From assembly GCF_023101665.1 (NCBI RefSeq), contig NZ_CP082161.1, positions 2,046,001 through 2,110,000 on the forward strand: 64,000 nt of DNA, read 5' to 3'. Made by a program: the position numbers and the translations under genes. Shown here in pieces: positions 9,967-18,366 of the stretch (positions are counted from its first letter, which is position 1; the number at the start of each line of letters is the position of its first letter). The DNA comes from Bradyrhizobium sp. 195. GTDB lineage: Bacteria; Pseudomonadota; Alphaproteobacteria; Rhizobiales; Xanthobacteraceae. The notes under the pieces are model-generated. The model saw only the letters and a program-made list of their open reading frames with translations, had not been told where the DNA came from and ran no database searches.

Positions 9967-11595
9967 CTACACTCTGATGTCGACGCCGCTGCTCGGCCCG
10001 TACATGCGGCCGTAGCCGCGCCCGACGGGTGCGGCAGCAACATTGTCGTCCTCGCTGATGATCAGCCGGCGGGCATTGCCGCCATTGTCGTTGTTCTGGC
10101 CGGAGTTCTGGCCCGATGAATTCTGGTCGCGCAGGCTGAAGGACAGCCCGTTGCTGCCGGTCTTGAGGCCGGCATCGTCGAGTGCGCGCTGCAATTGCGG
10201 CGCGTCCTGGCGCAGCATCTGCAGCGTCTCCGGCTTCTCCACGGTGAGATGCGAGGTGACGTTGCCGGCGCGGTCGACATTGATGCGAACGTCGATGCGG
10301 CCGAGCTCGGCCGGATCGAGGCTGATGTCGAAGCGGGACTTGCCGGAGCGGATCGCGGCCGCGATCTCGACCGGAACGCCGTTGATCGGCACCGCCGTCG
10401 CGGTGGCCGCGGTCGCGGTCAGCGTCGCGGTCGATGCGGAGGCGGTCGAGGTCGCATTGGTCAGCGGCGCCTGCACGGCGGAGGCGGCCTGCGCGCTGGT
10501 GTCGGCTGGAGTGACGGTGGCTTGCGTGCCCGCATGAGCAGGCGTCGTCGGCGCGCCCGGGGTCGCATCGGCGGTGCGGTCGGCGGCACCGGCCTTGGCC
10601 TCGGTCACGGCGCCATCGGCCTGCGGCTTCGCGCTTTGCGCATGCGTGGCGGCGCTGGCGGTCGCAGCGCCCGGCGCTGGTGTCGTGGCGTCGTTCGCCT
10701 TGCCGGTGTCCTGGCCGATATTGGAAACGTCGGCCTGTCCTTGCGCGGTGGCGACAGCCTGGAACGAGGTCTTCGGCGTGCCGGGATTGACGGGGATCAG
10801 TCCGCTGCTCGGCTTGGCGTCGGTCGCGCCCGCGTCGGTTGCACCGGTTGCGGCATCGGCCAGCGTCGCCGAGGTGTCGGCGTCGACCTTGGCGCCGGCG
10901 GTCTTGGCGCTCTTGTCGCCGGGCGTCGCGGTGTCGGTCCTGACGCCCGCGATCTGGGCCGCGGTCGAGGCGCTGGCGGCGATGCCGGCGGCGGCGATCG
11001 TCAGCGGCGAGGAGGTGGCGGCCTGGTTCGCAGTCGGGTTCGGCTCGGCCGGGACGCTAGGTGCGGCAACCACGATCGCGTTGGGATCCGGCAAGGCGGC
11101 CTGCGCCGCGTCGATCGCCGCGGTCGCCGCGGCATCGACGGAGACGGCGAGCCCATCGGTGGCCTCGGTCTTGTCGCCCTTGGTCTCCTCGGACGTCTCA
11201 GCCGATTTGGCGTCGGATGTCTCGGACTTGTCCTTGACCTTGTCCTTGGCCTGGCCGGCGTCCTTGGCCGGATCGGTGCTCGTATCGCTCGTCTTGTCGT
11301 CCCTGGCCGCGGCGGATGTGTCGGTGTCGTCGCTCGCCTTGCTCTGCGAGGATTGATCCGTGGAGGAGGTGTCGCGCGGGCCCTTGTCCGCGGAGGACGA
11401 GGACGAATCGCTCCGCCGCGGCGCGCTTTCCGCCTGCGTGGCCGCATTGGTGCTGATCGCCTGGGTGTTGCTGTCGACCAGCGAGCCGAAGCTATCGTTC
11501 GCGGACGGCTCTTTGGAGCTCTGCGACCGGGCAGGCTTTTGCTGCGCGCTCGAAACCTGCACGCTTGCCACGACATCTGACGTACGACCGACCAC
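9967..11595 (-). CDS. fliK: Flagellar hook-length control protein FliK (polar set)
   Basis: Exported molecular ruler that sets hook length and switches export specificity, 542 residues. Residues 1 to about 400 are low-complexity (Ala, Ser, Thr, Asp, Lys), typical of FliK linkers. The C-terminal Flg_hook domain (about 405-500) reads EIAAAIRSGKSRFDISLDP, IDVRINVDRAG and SHLTVEKPETLQMLRQD. It uses a GTG start at 11595, supported by AAGGGG 6-9 bases upstream. It pairs with flgD downstream. The 11596-11940 gap before it shows a GC-rich stem but no recognisable sigma-54 site. Confidence 0.9.
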   Translation of the reverse strand: MVGRTSDVVASVQVSSAQQKPARSQSSKEPSANDSFGSLVDSNTQAISTNAATQAESAPRRSDSSSSSADKGPRDTSSTDQSSQSKASDDTDTSAAARDDKTSDTSTDPAKDAGQAKDKVKDKSETSDAKSAETSEETKGDKTEATDGLAVSVDAAATAAIDAAQAALPDPNAIVVAAPSVPAEPNPTANQAATSSPLTIAAAGIAASASTAAQIAGVRTDTATPGDKSAKTAGAKVDADTSATLADAATGATDAGATDAKPSSGLIPVNPGTPKTSFQAVATAQGQADVSNIGQDTGKANDATTPAPGAATASAATHAQSAKPQADGAVTEAKAGAADRTADATPGAPTTPAHAGTQATVTPADTSAQAASAVQAPLTNATSTASASTATLTATAATATAVPINGVPVEIAAAIRSGKSRFDISLDPAELGRIDVRINVDRAGNVTSHLTVEKPETLQMLRQDAPQLQRALDDAGLKTGSNGLSFSLRDQNSSGQNSGQNNDNGGNARRLIISEDDNVAAAPVGRGYGRMYGPSSGVDIRV

Positions 11596-11940
11596 AGGCG
11601 ACCCCTTGGAAACATCTTCGGCATCAGGGGAGCAAGGAGCGGGCCAGCGTCGCCTAGTGTGAATTTATACATAAAAATCAATAGCTTGATGATTTCGGGG
11701 CGCCACCGCGGGGCCTGCCGCGCCCCGCCATTTCTGCCTGCCCGGCAAGAATTGCCCTAAGCTGGCCGCCCCTGTGATTGCTTCACCGGAATGCCGCCTA
11801 TATTAAAGAGGTTACTCTCAGCCGCTTTCGACCGGGCAGTCGTGCCTTTCGGGAACTGAAGTTCCCGGGGATCGCCGATGTCCCGCGAGAAGCATGACAT
11901 CGCGGATCGCCGCACGCCGCCGCCACAACCCTTAAGGCCT

Positions 11941-13122
11941 ATGCGCAACAGTCTGGATCTCGAAGGCCGTCCTGAGGACACCAGGGTCGTTGTCGCCATG
12001 TCGGGCGGCGTCGACTCCTCGACGACGGCTGCGCTTTTGAAGGCGGAAGGCTACGATGTCGTCGGCATCACGCTGCAGCTCTACGACCATGGCGCGGCGA
12101 CGCATCGCAAGGGCGCCTGCTGCGCCGGCCAGGACATCCACGACGCGCGCGACGTCGCGGCCAAGCTCGGCATTCCCCATTACGTGCTCGACTACGAGGA
12201 CCGCTTTCGCGAATCCGTCATCGACAATTTCGCCGACTCCTATGCCCTTGGTGAAACGCCGGTGCCGTGCATCGAGTGCAACCGCTCGGTCAAGTTCCGC
12301 GACTTGCTGAAGACCGCCCGCGAGCTCGGCGCGCAGGCGCTCGCCACCGGCCATTACGTCGCCTCGCGCCGCCGCGACGACGGCTCGCGCGCGCTGGTGT
12401 GCGCCGCCGACAGCGACCGCGACCAGAGCTACTTTCTGTTCGCGACCACGCAGGAGCAGCTCGACTTCCTGCGCTTCCCGCTCGGCGACATGACCAAGCC
12501 GGAGACGCGTGAGCTGGCGCGGCGCTATGGCCTCAGCGTCGCCGACAAGCACGACAGCCAGGACATCTGCTTCGTGCCGACGGGCCGCTACACCGACATC
12601 ATCACGCGCCTGCGTCCGAACGCGATGGACCCCGGCGACATCGTCGATCTCGACGGGCGCGTGCTCGGCCGGCACAACGGCATCGCCAATTTCACCGTCG
12701 GCCAGCGCCGCGGCCTCGGCATCGCAGCTCACGCGCCGCTGTTCGTGGTGCGGCTGGAGGCAGCTAACCGCCGCGTCGTCGTCGGCCCGCGCGATGCATT
12801 GAAGATGCATCGCATCTCCTTGCGCGACGTCAACTGGATCGGCGACGGTGACATTGATAGCGCCATCGGCGGCGGCCTCGAGCTGTTCGTTCGCGTGCGC
12901 TCGACCCGCAGCCCCCAGCCGGCATGGCTGCGCGGCGGCAATGGTCATTACGAGGTCGAGCTCGTCGCCGGCGAGGAAGGCGTCTCGCCCGGGCAAGCCT
13001 GCGTGTTCTACGACGCAGCCAGCGGGCAGGCGCGCGTGCTTGGCGGCGGTTTCATCCAGAGCGCCGCCGCGAAGGTCGCGAGCGACACGGCAAGACCGCT
13101 CGCGGAAGCCGTGCGCGGCTGA
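11941..13122 (+). CDS. mnmA: tRNA-specific 2-thiouridylase MnmA
   Basis: Adds sulfur to U34 of tRNA-Lys, -Glu and -Gln. The protein has the PP-loop ATP site ([18 protein letters not shown]), the first catalytic Cys in [11 protein letters not shown], and the second in [11 protein letters not shown]. The C-terminal domain ([20 protein letters not shown]) is intact. Length is 393 residues from ATG 11941. The frame is open further upstream to an ATG at 11878, but that 21-residue extension is Arg/Pro-rich and not typical of the family. The gene stands alone. Confidence 0.95.
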   Translation: MRNSLDLEGRPEDTRVVVAMSGGVDSSTTAALLKAEGYDVVGITLQLYDHGAATHRKGACCAGQDIHDARDVAAKLGIPHYVLDYEDRFRESVIDNFADSYALGETPVPCIECNRSVKFRDLLKTARELGAQALATGHYVASRRRDDGSRALVCAADSDRDQSYFLFATTQEQLDFLRFPLGDMTKPETRELARRYGLSVADKHDSQDICFVPTGRYTDIITRLRPNAMDPGDIVDLDGRVLGRHNGIANFTVGQRRGLGIAAHAPLFVVRLEAANRRVVVGPRDALKMHRISLRDVNWIGDGDIDSAIGGGLELFVRVRSTRSPQPAWLRGGNGHYEVELVAGEEGVSPGQACVFYDAASGQARVLGGGFIQSAAAKVASDTARPLAEAVRG

Positions 13123-13162
13123 ACATCATGAGATCGGACGGCACTCTCGCGACGCCGGAAGT

Positions 13163-13315
13163 GCGCTCCCTCTCCCACCTGCGGGAGAGGGTTGGGGAGA
13201 GGGCTTTCTCAACACGCGATATCTCGCGAGAGGATAAAGCCCTCACCCGCCACACTCTTGCGAGCGTGTCGACCTCTCCCGCAAGCGGGAGAGGCTCGGA
13301 CCACGCGCGGGGCTG
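13163..13315. repeat. Palindromic element with CTCTCCC/GGGAGAG arms
   Basis: Two palindromic cores, CTCTCCCACCTGCGGGAGAG near 13170 and CTCTCCCGCAAGCGGGAGAG near 13275, face each other around a copy of AAAGCCCTCACCC. They fill the mnmA-methyltransferase gap. This looks like a REP/BIME-type intergenic repeat and could also work as a terminator hairpin for mnmA. Confidence 0.65.
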
Positions 13316-13369
13316 GATTTGATCTCAGCAACGGCTATTACTCTCCAGGGTTTTTGTTAGGGCAGGGGC

Positions 13370-14008
13370 ATGGCAGCAGACATCTCGCGGGCCGGGGTCG
13401 AGAAGGCCTATGGCCGCTGGGCGCCGGTGTACGATCTCGTGTTCGGCAAGGTGTTCGACGCCGGCCGGCAGTCGACCATCGCCGAGGCCGACCGCATCGG
13501 CGGCCGCATCCTCGATGTCGGCGTCGGCACCGGGCTGTCGCTGTCCGACTATTCGCGCACCACGAAGATCTGCGGCGTCGACATTTCCGAGCCGATGCTG
13601 CGCAAGGCGCAGGCGCGCGTGCGGAGCTTGCGCCTCTCCAATGTCGAGGTGCTCTCGGTGATGGATGCGAAAAACCTCGCCTTCCCCGAAAACTTCTTCG
13701 ACGCGGTGGTCGCGCAATATGTCATCACCGCCGTGCCCGATCCCGAAGGCACGCTCGACGAGTTCGTGCGCGTGCTCAAACCCGGCGGCGAGCTGATCCT
13801 CGTCAATCACATCGGCGCGGAGACCGGCCCGCGCAAACTGTTCGAGCTCGCCTTCGCGCCCATCGCCCGCCGCCTCGGCTGGCGCCCGGAATTCCCGTGG
13901 GCTCGCCTCGAGGGCTGGGCGGCCAGACATGGCGGCATCACGCTGGCCGAGCGCCGCCCGATGCCGCCGATGGGGCACTTTTCGCTGATCCGCTACCGGA
14001 AGGCGTGA
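13370..14008 (+). CDS. pmtA: Class I SAM-dependent methyltransferase, PmtA-like (phosphatidylethanolamine N-methyltransferase)
   Basis: Probable phospholipid N-methyltransferase for phosphatidylcholine synthesis, 212 residues. The N-terminal AYGRWAPVYDLVFGKVF (about 12-28) is the hallmark of the Rhodobacter-type PmtA family. Then come motif I ILDVGVGTGLSL, VDISEPML, and motif post-II FDAVVAQYVITAVPDPEGTL. The C-terminal LILVNHIGAE and HFSLIRYRK also fit. No membrane segment is present; these enzymes act at the inner face of the membrane. Another small-molecule methyltransferase is possible but less likely. Confidence 0.78.
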   Translation: MAADISRAGVEKAYGRWAPVYDLVFGKVFDAGRQSTIAEADRIGGRILDVGVGTGLSLSDYSRTTKICGVDISEPMLRKAQARVRSLRLSNVEVLSVMDAKNLAFPENFFDAVVAQYVITAVPDPEGTLDEFVRVLKPGGELILVNHIGAETGPRKLFELAFAPIARRLGWRPEFPWARLEGWAARHGGITLAERRPMPPMGHFSLIRYRKA

Positions 14009-14144
14009 TTCCAAACGACACGGGGCAGTGCCGACCTCTCCCAATGGGAGAGGTGAAGCGCGCCCGCGGCTGGCATCGGTTAAACCCCCGATCACATCGC
14101 ATTGCGGCCGGGAACAGCCCGCCCGCCCCGCGCGTTTCCCTCCC

Positions 14145-14489
14145 ATGCGCACGACATCAAACATCATCTTGGCTGGCCTTCTGATCGCTGCCTCTGGCAG
14201 CGCGATCGCGCAGGCCCCACCCGCCCCGGCGACGCCGCCGCAAGCGACCGCGCCGCCATCCCCGCAACATGCCGCGAACTGCACGCCGCAGGACCGGCCC
14301 AACCGCCAGGCCGACGGCACCACAACCGGCCAGTCCCGGGAACCGCTCGGCGACAAATTGGCAAAGTCCGACGGCGTGCTCTGCCCGCCTTCCGGCGTCG
14401 ATCCCGACATGCACGCCCCGGCCCCCGACACCGGCGGCAACACCCCGGTGATCCCGCCCCCGGCAGCCCCGGCGGCGACCCGAATGTAA
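14145..14489 (+). CDS. Small secreted proline-rich protein
   Basis: A 114-residue product with a clear signal peptide (MRTTSNIILAGLLIAASGSA, cleavage likely after AIAQA). The mature part is rich in Pro, Ala and Thr, with two Cys (AANCTP and GVLCPP) that could form one disulfide in the periplasm. The frame is open upstream to 14028, but ATG 14145 gives the signal peptide and is preferred. No known domain. Confidence 0.6.
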   Translation: MRTTSNIILAGLLIAASGSAIAQAPPAPATPPQATAPPSPQHAANCTPQDRPNRQADGTTTGQSREPLGDKLAKSDGVLCPPSGVDPDMHAPAPDTGGNTPVIPPPAAPAATRM

Positions 14490-14518
14490 GGCCGAAATAG
14501 GCCTCGTTTCATCCCAAA

Positions 14519-14607
14519 TGCCGTCATGCCCGGGCTTGCCCCGGGCATCCACGTTCTTGGGATTGCAGCGAAGGCCGTGGATGGCCGGGACAAGCCCGGC
14601 CATGACG
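14519..14607. repeat. REP-like palindrome (CATGCCCGGGCTTG family)
   Basis: GTCATGCCCGGGCTTGCCCC faces GGGACAAGCCCGGCCATGAC about 85 bases later. It could form a long cruciform or RNA hairpin after the secreted-protein gene. Confidence 0.65.
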
Positions 14608-14691
14608 AACTCATTGAAAAAGAGCCGTATTCACAAGGCGGCTTGTCCCGTCGCAGCCTTGGCGAAGGCGGAAAAAGGCGGACCACTTTGC

Positions 14692-14720
14692 TTGACTTCC
14701 CGCCGCCCCCTTCTTTATAT
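14692..14720 (+). promoter_or_regulatory. Promoter of tRNA-Met
   Basis: TTGACT and TTATAT are spaced by 17 bases, 48 bases before the mature tRNA 5' end. It is the best sigma-70-like promoter seen in the window. Confidence 0.65.
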
Positions 14721-14767
14721 GCCGCGCGTTCGCGAGATCGGCCGTATCAGGCGGTTCGCGACCCTGT

Positions 14768-14844
14768 GGCGGGGTAGCTCAGCTGGTTAGAGCACGGGAA
14801 TCATAATCCTGGGGTCGGGGGTTCGAGTCCCTCTCCCGCTACCA
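14768..14844 (+). tRNA. tRNA-Met (anticodon CAT)
   Basis: A full cloverleaf can be folded by eye: acceptor GGCGGGG with TCCCGCT, D-arm GCTC/GAGC, anticodon stem CGGGA/TCCTG around loop ATCATAA, variable loop GGGTC, T-arm GGGGG/CCCTC with loop TTCGAGT, discriminator A and an encoded CCA. 77 bases in all. The CAT anticodon with this body fits elongator tRNA-Met. A decayed copy lies at 16225-16300. Confidence 0.93.
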
Positions 14845-15069
14845 ATTCAATCTCCTCACGTCCGATCTATCAGGCCCGGCTTGGGCGCCAAGCCGCACGG
14901 CGCACATTGTCCGTCGCGTCGTCGCCTCGCGCATCCGCGACTAGGAACTCCCGCGCAGGATCGACGCTTGAATCCGCGGGCCAGCTTCGCCGCCGATTGC
15001 TGGCCTGCGCGGCCCCGCCTCCATGCCCCTCATACCCCCCAGGCTGGGGCCGCGCTTCACAAGCAGGAG

Positions 15070-15237
15070 ATGCAATTGTCCGAGCCGACCGAGCAAGAGA
15101 TCAGAGACCGCGCGCACCGCTTGTGGGAGCAAGCCGGCAAGCCCGAAGGCCGCGAGGACGAATTTTGGCGCGCCGCCGAGCAGGAGCTGCGCAACGAGGA
15201 CAAGTCGAACACGTTGCGGACGCCGGATACGCTGTGA
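15070..15237 (+). CDS. DUF2934 small protein
   Basis: A 55-residue protein with the DUF2934 core: IRDRAHRLWEQAGKPEGRED followed by EFWRAAEQEL. Members are short, alpha-helical and of unknown function, common in Rhizobiales. ATG 15070 follows AGCAGGAG at about 15062. Its stop overlaps the GTG start of the next small gene (GTGA), so the two are translationally coupled. A second DUF2934 gene is at 15646. Confidence 0.72.
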   Translation: MQLSEPTEQEIRDRAHRLWEQAGKPEGREDEFWRAAEQELRNEDKSNTLRTPDTL

Positions 15238-15419
15238 CCGACAAGAATTGCCCATTCTGCCAGGGTCTGGGCTGGGTCTGCGAAAACCATCCGCTCCGGG
15301 TCTGGAGCGAACAGCTCGGCGGCTGCCGCTGCGGTGAGGGCATGCCCTGCACCTGCAACACGACCGAAGATCCCGAGATACGGGTGGTGATCGTCGAAGC
15401 CGACACGACGTGGCACTGA
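15234..15419 (+). CDS. Small cysteine-rich (zinc-ribbon-like) protein
   Basis: A 61-residue frame starting GTG inside the stop of the DUF2934 gene. Seven Cys are arranged as CPFCQGLGWVC near the N-terminus and CRCGEGMPCTC in the middle. CPFCQGLG matches the CxxCxGxG unit of DnaJ-type zinc fingers. A metal-binding role is likely; the C-terminal tail (EIRVVIVEAD) looks like a beta strand. No function known. The overlap and codon use support that it is real. Confidence 0.6.
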   Translation: MTDKNCPFCQGLGWVCENHPLRVWSEQLGGCRCGEGMPCTCNTTEDPEIRVVIVEADTTWH

Positions 15420-15442
15420 CGGCGTCGGCCGGATGCGATGGT

Positions 15443-15551
15443 GCGTAGGGTGGGTTAGCGGAGCGCGTAGGATGGGTAGAGCCCTTGCGAAACCCATCAT
15501 TGCCTCTTCGCCCGGACTTGATGGGTTTCGCTTCGCTCTACCCATCCTACT
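15443..15551. repeat. REP-like palindrome (GTAGGATGGGTAGAGC family)
   Basis: GTAGGATGGGTAGAGC with AAACCCATCA on one side faces TGATGGGTTTCGCTTCGCTC and TACCCATCCTAC on the other. A close relative is at 17268-17354. Confidence 0.7.
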
Positions 15552-15645
15552 GGCTACGCGCTGCACCTGAGGGAACAGACCATCCCCGAAAGGAATTCAG
15601 TGTCTGACCAGCACGGGCTCTGAAGACAATCCTTATCCCACGGCA

Positions 15646-15942
15646 GTGTCGGCGGTGGACGAGCAGAAAAAGATCGAGCACCAGATCGAACTCGCAACGC
15701 GAGCGGCCGCGCTCGTCAAGGACGAAACCACGGGCCAGCGCTTCAGGAGTTTCGCCGAAGAGCTGACGCGAAAGCTCCGTCGCATGATGCGGCGCGGTCA
15801 GGTGCGCGCGCGTGCGTACGAGCTCTGGGAGCAGGCCGGCCGGCCAACGGGTCGCGAGCTGGAGTTCTGGCTCGAAGCGGAACGGCAGCTGGAGGACGAA
15901 CGCGAGGAGCGGAAGTCGTCCGACGCGTCCCCGAAACGATAG
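15646..15942 (+). CDS. DUF2934 family small protein
   Basis: A 98-residue protein with a GTG start. The N-terminal half is a charged helix (EQKKIEHQIELATRAAALVK). The C-terminal half carries the DUF2934 motif ARAYELWEQAGRPTGRELEF followed by WLEAERQLEDE. It probably arose with the neighbouring 55-residue DUF2934 protein by duplication and N-terminal extension. Cytoplasmic; function unknown. Confidence 0.68.
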   Translation: MSAVDEQKKIEHQIELATRAAALVKDETTGQRFRSFAEELTRKLRRMMRRGQVRARAYELWEQAGRPTGRELEFWLEAERQLEDEREERKSSDASPKR

Positions 15943-15989
15943 AAGCGAGCTTTGCGACAGGGCGTCATGCCCAGGACTCCCCCCTTGCC

Positions 15990-16125
15990 GTGTTGCAATC
16001 AAGAAAAAAGCCGCCGGGTTGTTCACCCTGGCGGCCTGGAAAAGTCCGTAGCTGTTGATCGCCTCCGCAGCCTCGAGCGTACCGCCGTTACCTTGTTTGC
16101 GGCCATGCGCGGTCATTGTAGGCGG
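15990..16125 (-). other. Copy A of a small-ORF-like repeat (AAEAINxYGxFQAA)
   Basis: Read on the minus strand, this part of the 15943-16374 gap encodes EAAEAINSYGLFQAA followed by NPAAFFLIA. The frame stays open into the antisense of the DUF2934 gene. The DNA and peptide closely match copy B at 17490-17600. Either an intergenic repeat or a decayed or lengthened small-gene copy. Confidence 0.4.
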
Positions 16126-16224
16126 AGGTGCACGATTCTGCTGTGATCTGAAGCACACAGTGGAAAAGAGGATGGCGGGGTGCCGCGCGTTCGTAAGATC
16201 AGCCTTCTTCGCCGCCGCGATCCC

Positions 16225-16300
16225 TGTGCCGGTAGCTCAGCTGTTTAGAGCACGGGAATCCTGACCTTAGGGTCAGGGGTTCGCGTCCTCCCAGCTACCA
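16225..16300 (+). pseudogene. Decayed duplicate of tRNA-Met
   Basis: The sequence keeps GGTAGCTCAGCTG, TTAGAGCACGGGAATC, GGGGTTCG and the 3' GCTACCA of the tRNA at 14768. The acceptor stem no longer pairs, the anticodon stem has mismatches and the CAT anticodon is replaced (ATCCTGA). Similarity also runs upstream (TGCCGCGCGTTCG at 16181 and at 14720), so the duplicated unit included leader DNA. No promoter like the one before the real tRNA is present. Confidence 0.72.
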
Positions 16301-16374
16301 TCGATGAACGATAAAATGCCTCCGTTTTGCAAGAAGGGTCGTTCTGGCCAGCGTGGTCTTAGAGGGTGCTGTCA

Positions 16375-17262
16375 ATGGATTGGGAGCGGGTAAGGATATT
16401 CCTGGAGGTCGCGCGCGCCGGGCAGATCCTCAAGGCGTCGAAGAACCTGCGCCTGAACCACACCACGGTGGCGCGTCAGCTGACCGCGCTGGAGAAGAGC
16501 CTGAAGGCAAAGCTGCTCGAGCGGCACACCGCCGGCTGCACGCTGACCGCCGCCGGCGAGGCCCTGGTCCAGGCGGCCGAGCGTGCGGAAAGCGAGTTTC
16601 TCAAAGTCGGCGCCAGCATCGGCGGCAGCGCGGACACCATCAGCGGCACGGTGCGCGTCGGCGCGCCCGATGGCCTTGGCAATTTCTTCCTCGCCGAGCA
16701 TCTCGGCGCATTGGCCGCGCGTTATCCGGGACTGGTCATCCAGCTCGTGCCGCTGCCGCGCACGTTCTCGCTGTCGCGCCGCGAGGCCGATATCGCCATC
16801 ACGCTGGACCGGCCGAAGCAGGGCCGGCTCATCCTGTCCAAGCTCACCGACTACAGCCTCAGCGTCTACGCCTCGCGAGCCTATCTCGAGCGCGAGGGCC
16901 CGATCGAGGCACAGGCCGATCTCGCCGGCCGCCTGTTCGTCACCCACATCGAGGATTTCGCCTATAGCCGCGCCCTCGACTATGCCGCCGCCCTCGGCCG
17001 CCTGATGTCCCGCCGCTACGAATGCGGCAGCATCGTCGCGCAGATCGAGGCAGTCCGCGCCGGCCACGGCATCGGCATCCTGCACGACTACGCCGCAAGC
17101 CGTTATCCCGAACTGCGCCGCTTGCTGCCCGAGGTGCGCTTCGTGCGGAGCTACTGGCTGACGTCACATCCCGACACGCACGGCACGCGGCGGGTGCAGG
17201 AAGTGCATCGGTTCATCGCGTCGACGGTGAAGGCGGCGCGGGGGGCGTTTGAGGCTGGGTGA
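16375..17262 (+). CDS. LysR family transcriptional regulator
   Basis: A 295-residue regulator. The N-terminal winged helix-turn-helix ([20 protein letters not shown] then [17 protein letters not shown]) is followed by a periplasmic-binding-like effector domain from about residue 90 ([20 protein letters not shown]). ATG 16375 is preferred because AGAGGG lies 8 bases upstream; a GTG at 16366 would add MLS. The gene is isolated, with no divergent partner, so its target and effector cannot be guessed. Confidence 0.88.
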   Translation: MDWERVRIFLEVARAGQILKASKNLRLNHTTVARQLTALEKSLKAKLLERHTAGCTLTAAGEALVQAAERAESEFLKVGASIGGSADTISGTVRVGAPDGLGNFFLAEHLGALAARYPGLVIQLVPLPRTFSLSRREADIAITLDRPKQGRLILSKLTDYSLSVYASRAYLEREGPIEAQADLAGRLFVTHIEDFAYSRALDYAAALGRLMSRRYECGSIVAQIEAVRAGHGIGILHDYAASRYPELRRLLPEVRFVRSYWLTSHPDTHGTRRVQEVHRFIASTVKAARGAFEAG

Positions 17263-17267
17263 GGGGG

Positions 17268-17354
17268 TGCGTAGGATGGGTAGAGCGAAGCGAAACCCAT
17301 CACTCTTCACACCGGGTAGTATCGATGGGTTTCGCTTCGCTCTACCCATCCTAC
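17268..17354. repeat. REP-like palindrome (GTAGGATGGGTAGAGC family)
   Basis: A near-perfect inverted repeat of GTAGGATGGGTAGAGCGAAG against CTTCGCTCTACCCATCCTAC, loop about 45 bases, directly after the LysR stop. It is the sister of the element at 15443-15551. Confidence 0.75.
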
Positions 17355-17415
17355 GAGCTCTCACTGTAATTCGGCAAAGTGATGAGGTGCGGCCACATGC
17401 ATCCGGCGCGCGCGA

Positions 17416-17625
17416 TCAGCCGTCGCGGCTCCGGGGGTACCAGCATCCGCGGCAAGGGGCGATGGCTTCGGTCATTCGCGTCCCTGCAAGACGGAAAAAA
17501 TCCGTCGGGCTCTTGCCGCTGGCGGCTTGGAAAAATCCGTAGTTGTTGATCGCCTCCGCAGCCTCGTGCGGTGTGGCTATGACCTTGTTTCCGGCTCGCC
17601 CTTCCCGCGCCCCGAAGAGCAACAC
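17416..17625 (-). CDS. Hypothetical small protein, copy B of the AAEAINxYGxFQAA pair
   Basis: A 69-residue minus-strand frame that includes EAAEAINNYGFFQAA and SPTDFFRLAG, matching copy A at 15990-16125 in both DNA and peptide. No clear ribosome site or known domain. The repeated peptide is the only support for coding, so treat as tentative. Confidence 0.3.
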   Translation of the reverse strand: MLLFGAREGRAGNKVIATPHEAAEAINNYGFFQAASGKSPTDFFRLAGTRMTEAIAPCRGCWYPRSRDG

Positions 17626-17640
17626 GCTCCAAGTTCATTA

Positions 17641-17680
17641 TTGACTATGATTTTAATATCTATCACTATGATTTTAATAG
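17641..17680 (+). promoter_or_regulatory. Tandem operator-like repeat before the HxlR regulator
   Basis: The 15-base word ACTATGATTTTAATA occurs at 17644-17658 and again, exact, at 17665-17679. The 21-base period equals two helix turns. It lies just before the regulator's start and is strikingly AT-rich for this genome. Likely autoregulatory binding sites over the promoter. Confidence 0.6.
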
Positions 17681-17692
17681 TTAGAGGTGACG

Positions 17693-18193
17693 ATGCGTTG
17701 GGACGATGTTGCTGACCAGCACTGCTCGGTAGCCAGATCAATGGCGATCCTTGGCGATCGCTGGACGATGCTTCTCGTTCGAGAGGCGTTCTTCGGGACG
17801 AGTCGTTTCGAGCAATTTGTGGCTTACACGGGAGGCACGCCTCAGATCGTCTCGTCCCGTCTCAAGCGGCTGGTGGATGAGGATATCTTGAGCAAGAGTT
17901 CCTATTCGGAGCGGCCGAGCCGTTTCGAATACGAGCTGACCCCCAAGGGCCGTGACCTTCGTCCTGTTCTGATCGCGATCATGAACTGGGGCGACGCGTG
18001 GCTCCATGATGGTCGCGGATCCCCGAACCCATTCCGACACGTCAGCTGCGGCCACATCACGCGGCCTGTGATGGTGTGCTCGGAGTGCCGAGAGGAGGTC
18101 TCCATGGAAACCCTTCGCACGGAGCCGAGCAAACGGCTGCAAAAGCAGCGAATGGCGATGCTTTCTGCTCATCTCGAGAGCTCTGCGGAGTGA
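17693..18193 (+). CDS. HxlR family winged-helix transcriptional regulator
   Basis: A 166-residue regulator. The HxlR core is clear: CSVARSMAILGDRWTMLLVR (about 11-30), FEQFVAYTGGTPQIVSSRLKRL for the recognition region, and FEYELTPKGRDLRPVL for the wing. After about residue 110 there is a Cys-bearing tail (HVSCGHITRPVMVCSECREE) with three Cys and a His that could bind metal or sense oxidants. ATG 17693 and a GTG at 17687 share the same AGAGG site. It probably controls the NmrA-like gene downstream and itself through the tandem repeat. Confidence 0.85.
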   Translation: MRWDDVADQHCSVARSMAILGDRWTMLLVREAFFGTSRFEQFVAYTGGTPQIVSSRLKRLVDEDILSKSSYSERPSRFEYELTPKGRDLRPVLIAIMNWGDAWLHDGRGSPNPFRHVSCGHITRPVMVCSECREEVSMETLRTEPSKRLQKQRMAMLSAHLESSAE

Positions 18194-18366
18194 TGAGCGG
18201 CAATAATTTCGGAAGGGGTGACGACGATGACCAGCTTTCGGATCGAACGTCGAGGAGAGGTGGGACGCGAGCGAGGGAACCCGTGCAGCGCTTGAAAAGC
18301 GGCAACCAGCATTCACAGGCGCATAGCCCCCGACCAAGCCGAACCGGATCACGGAGAGATTAAGAG

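Noticed and set aside
11740..11790. Possible sigma-54 promoter for fliK (GGGCAATTCTTGC on the minus strand)
   Set aside because: The GG to GC spacing is 8 bases instead of 10, so it does not meet the -24/-12 rule.
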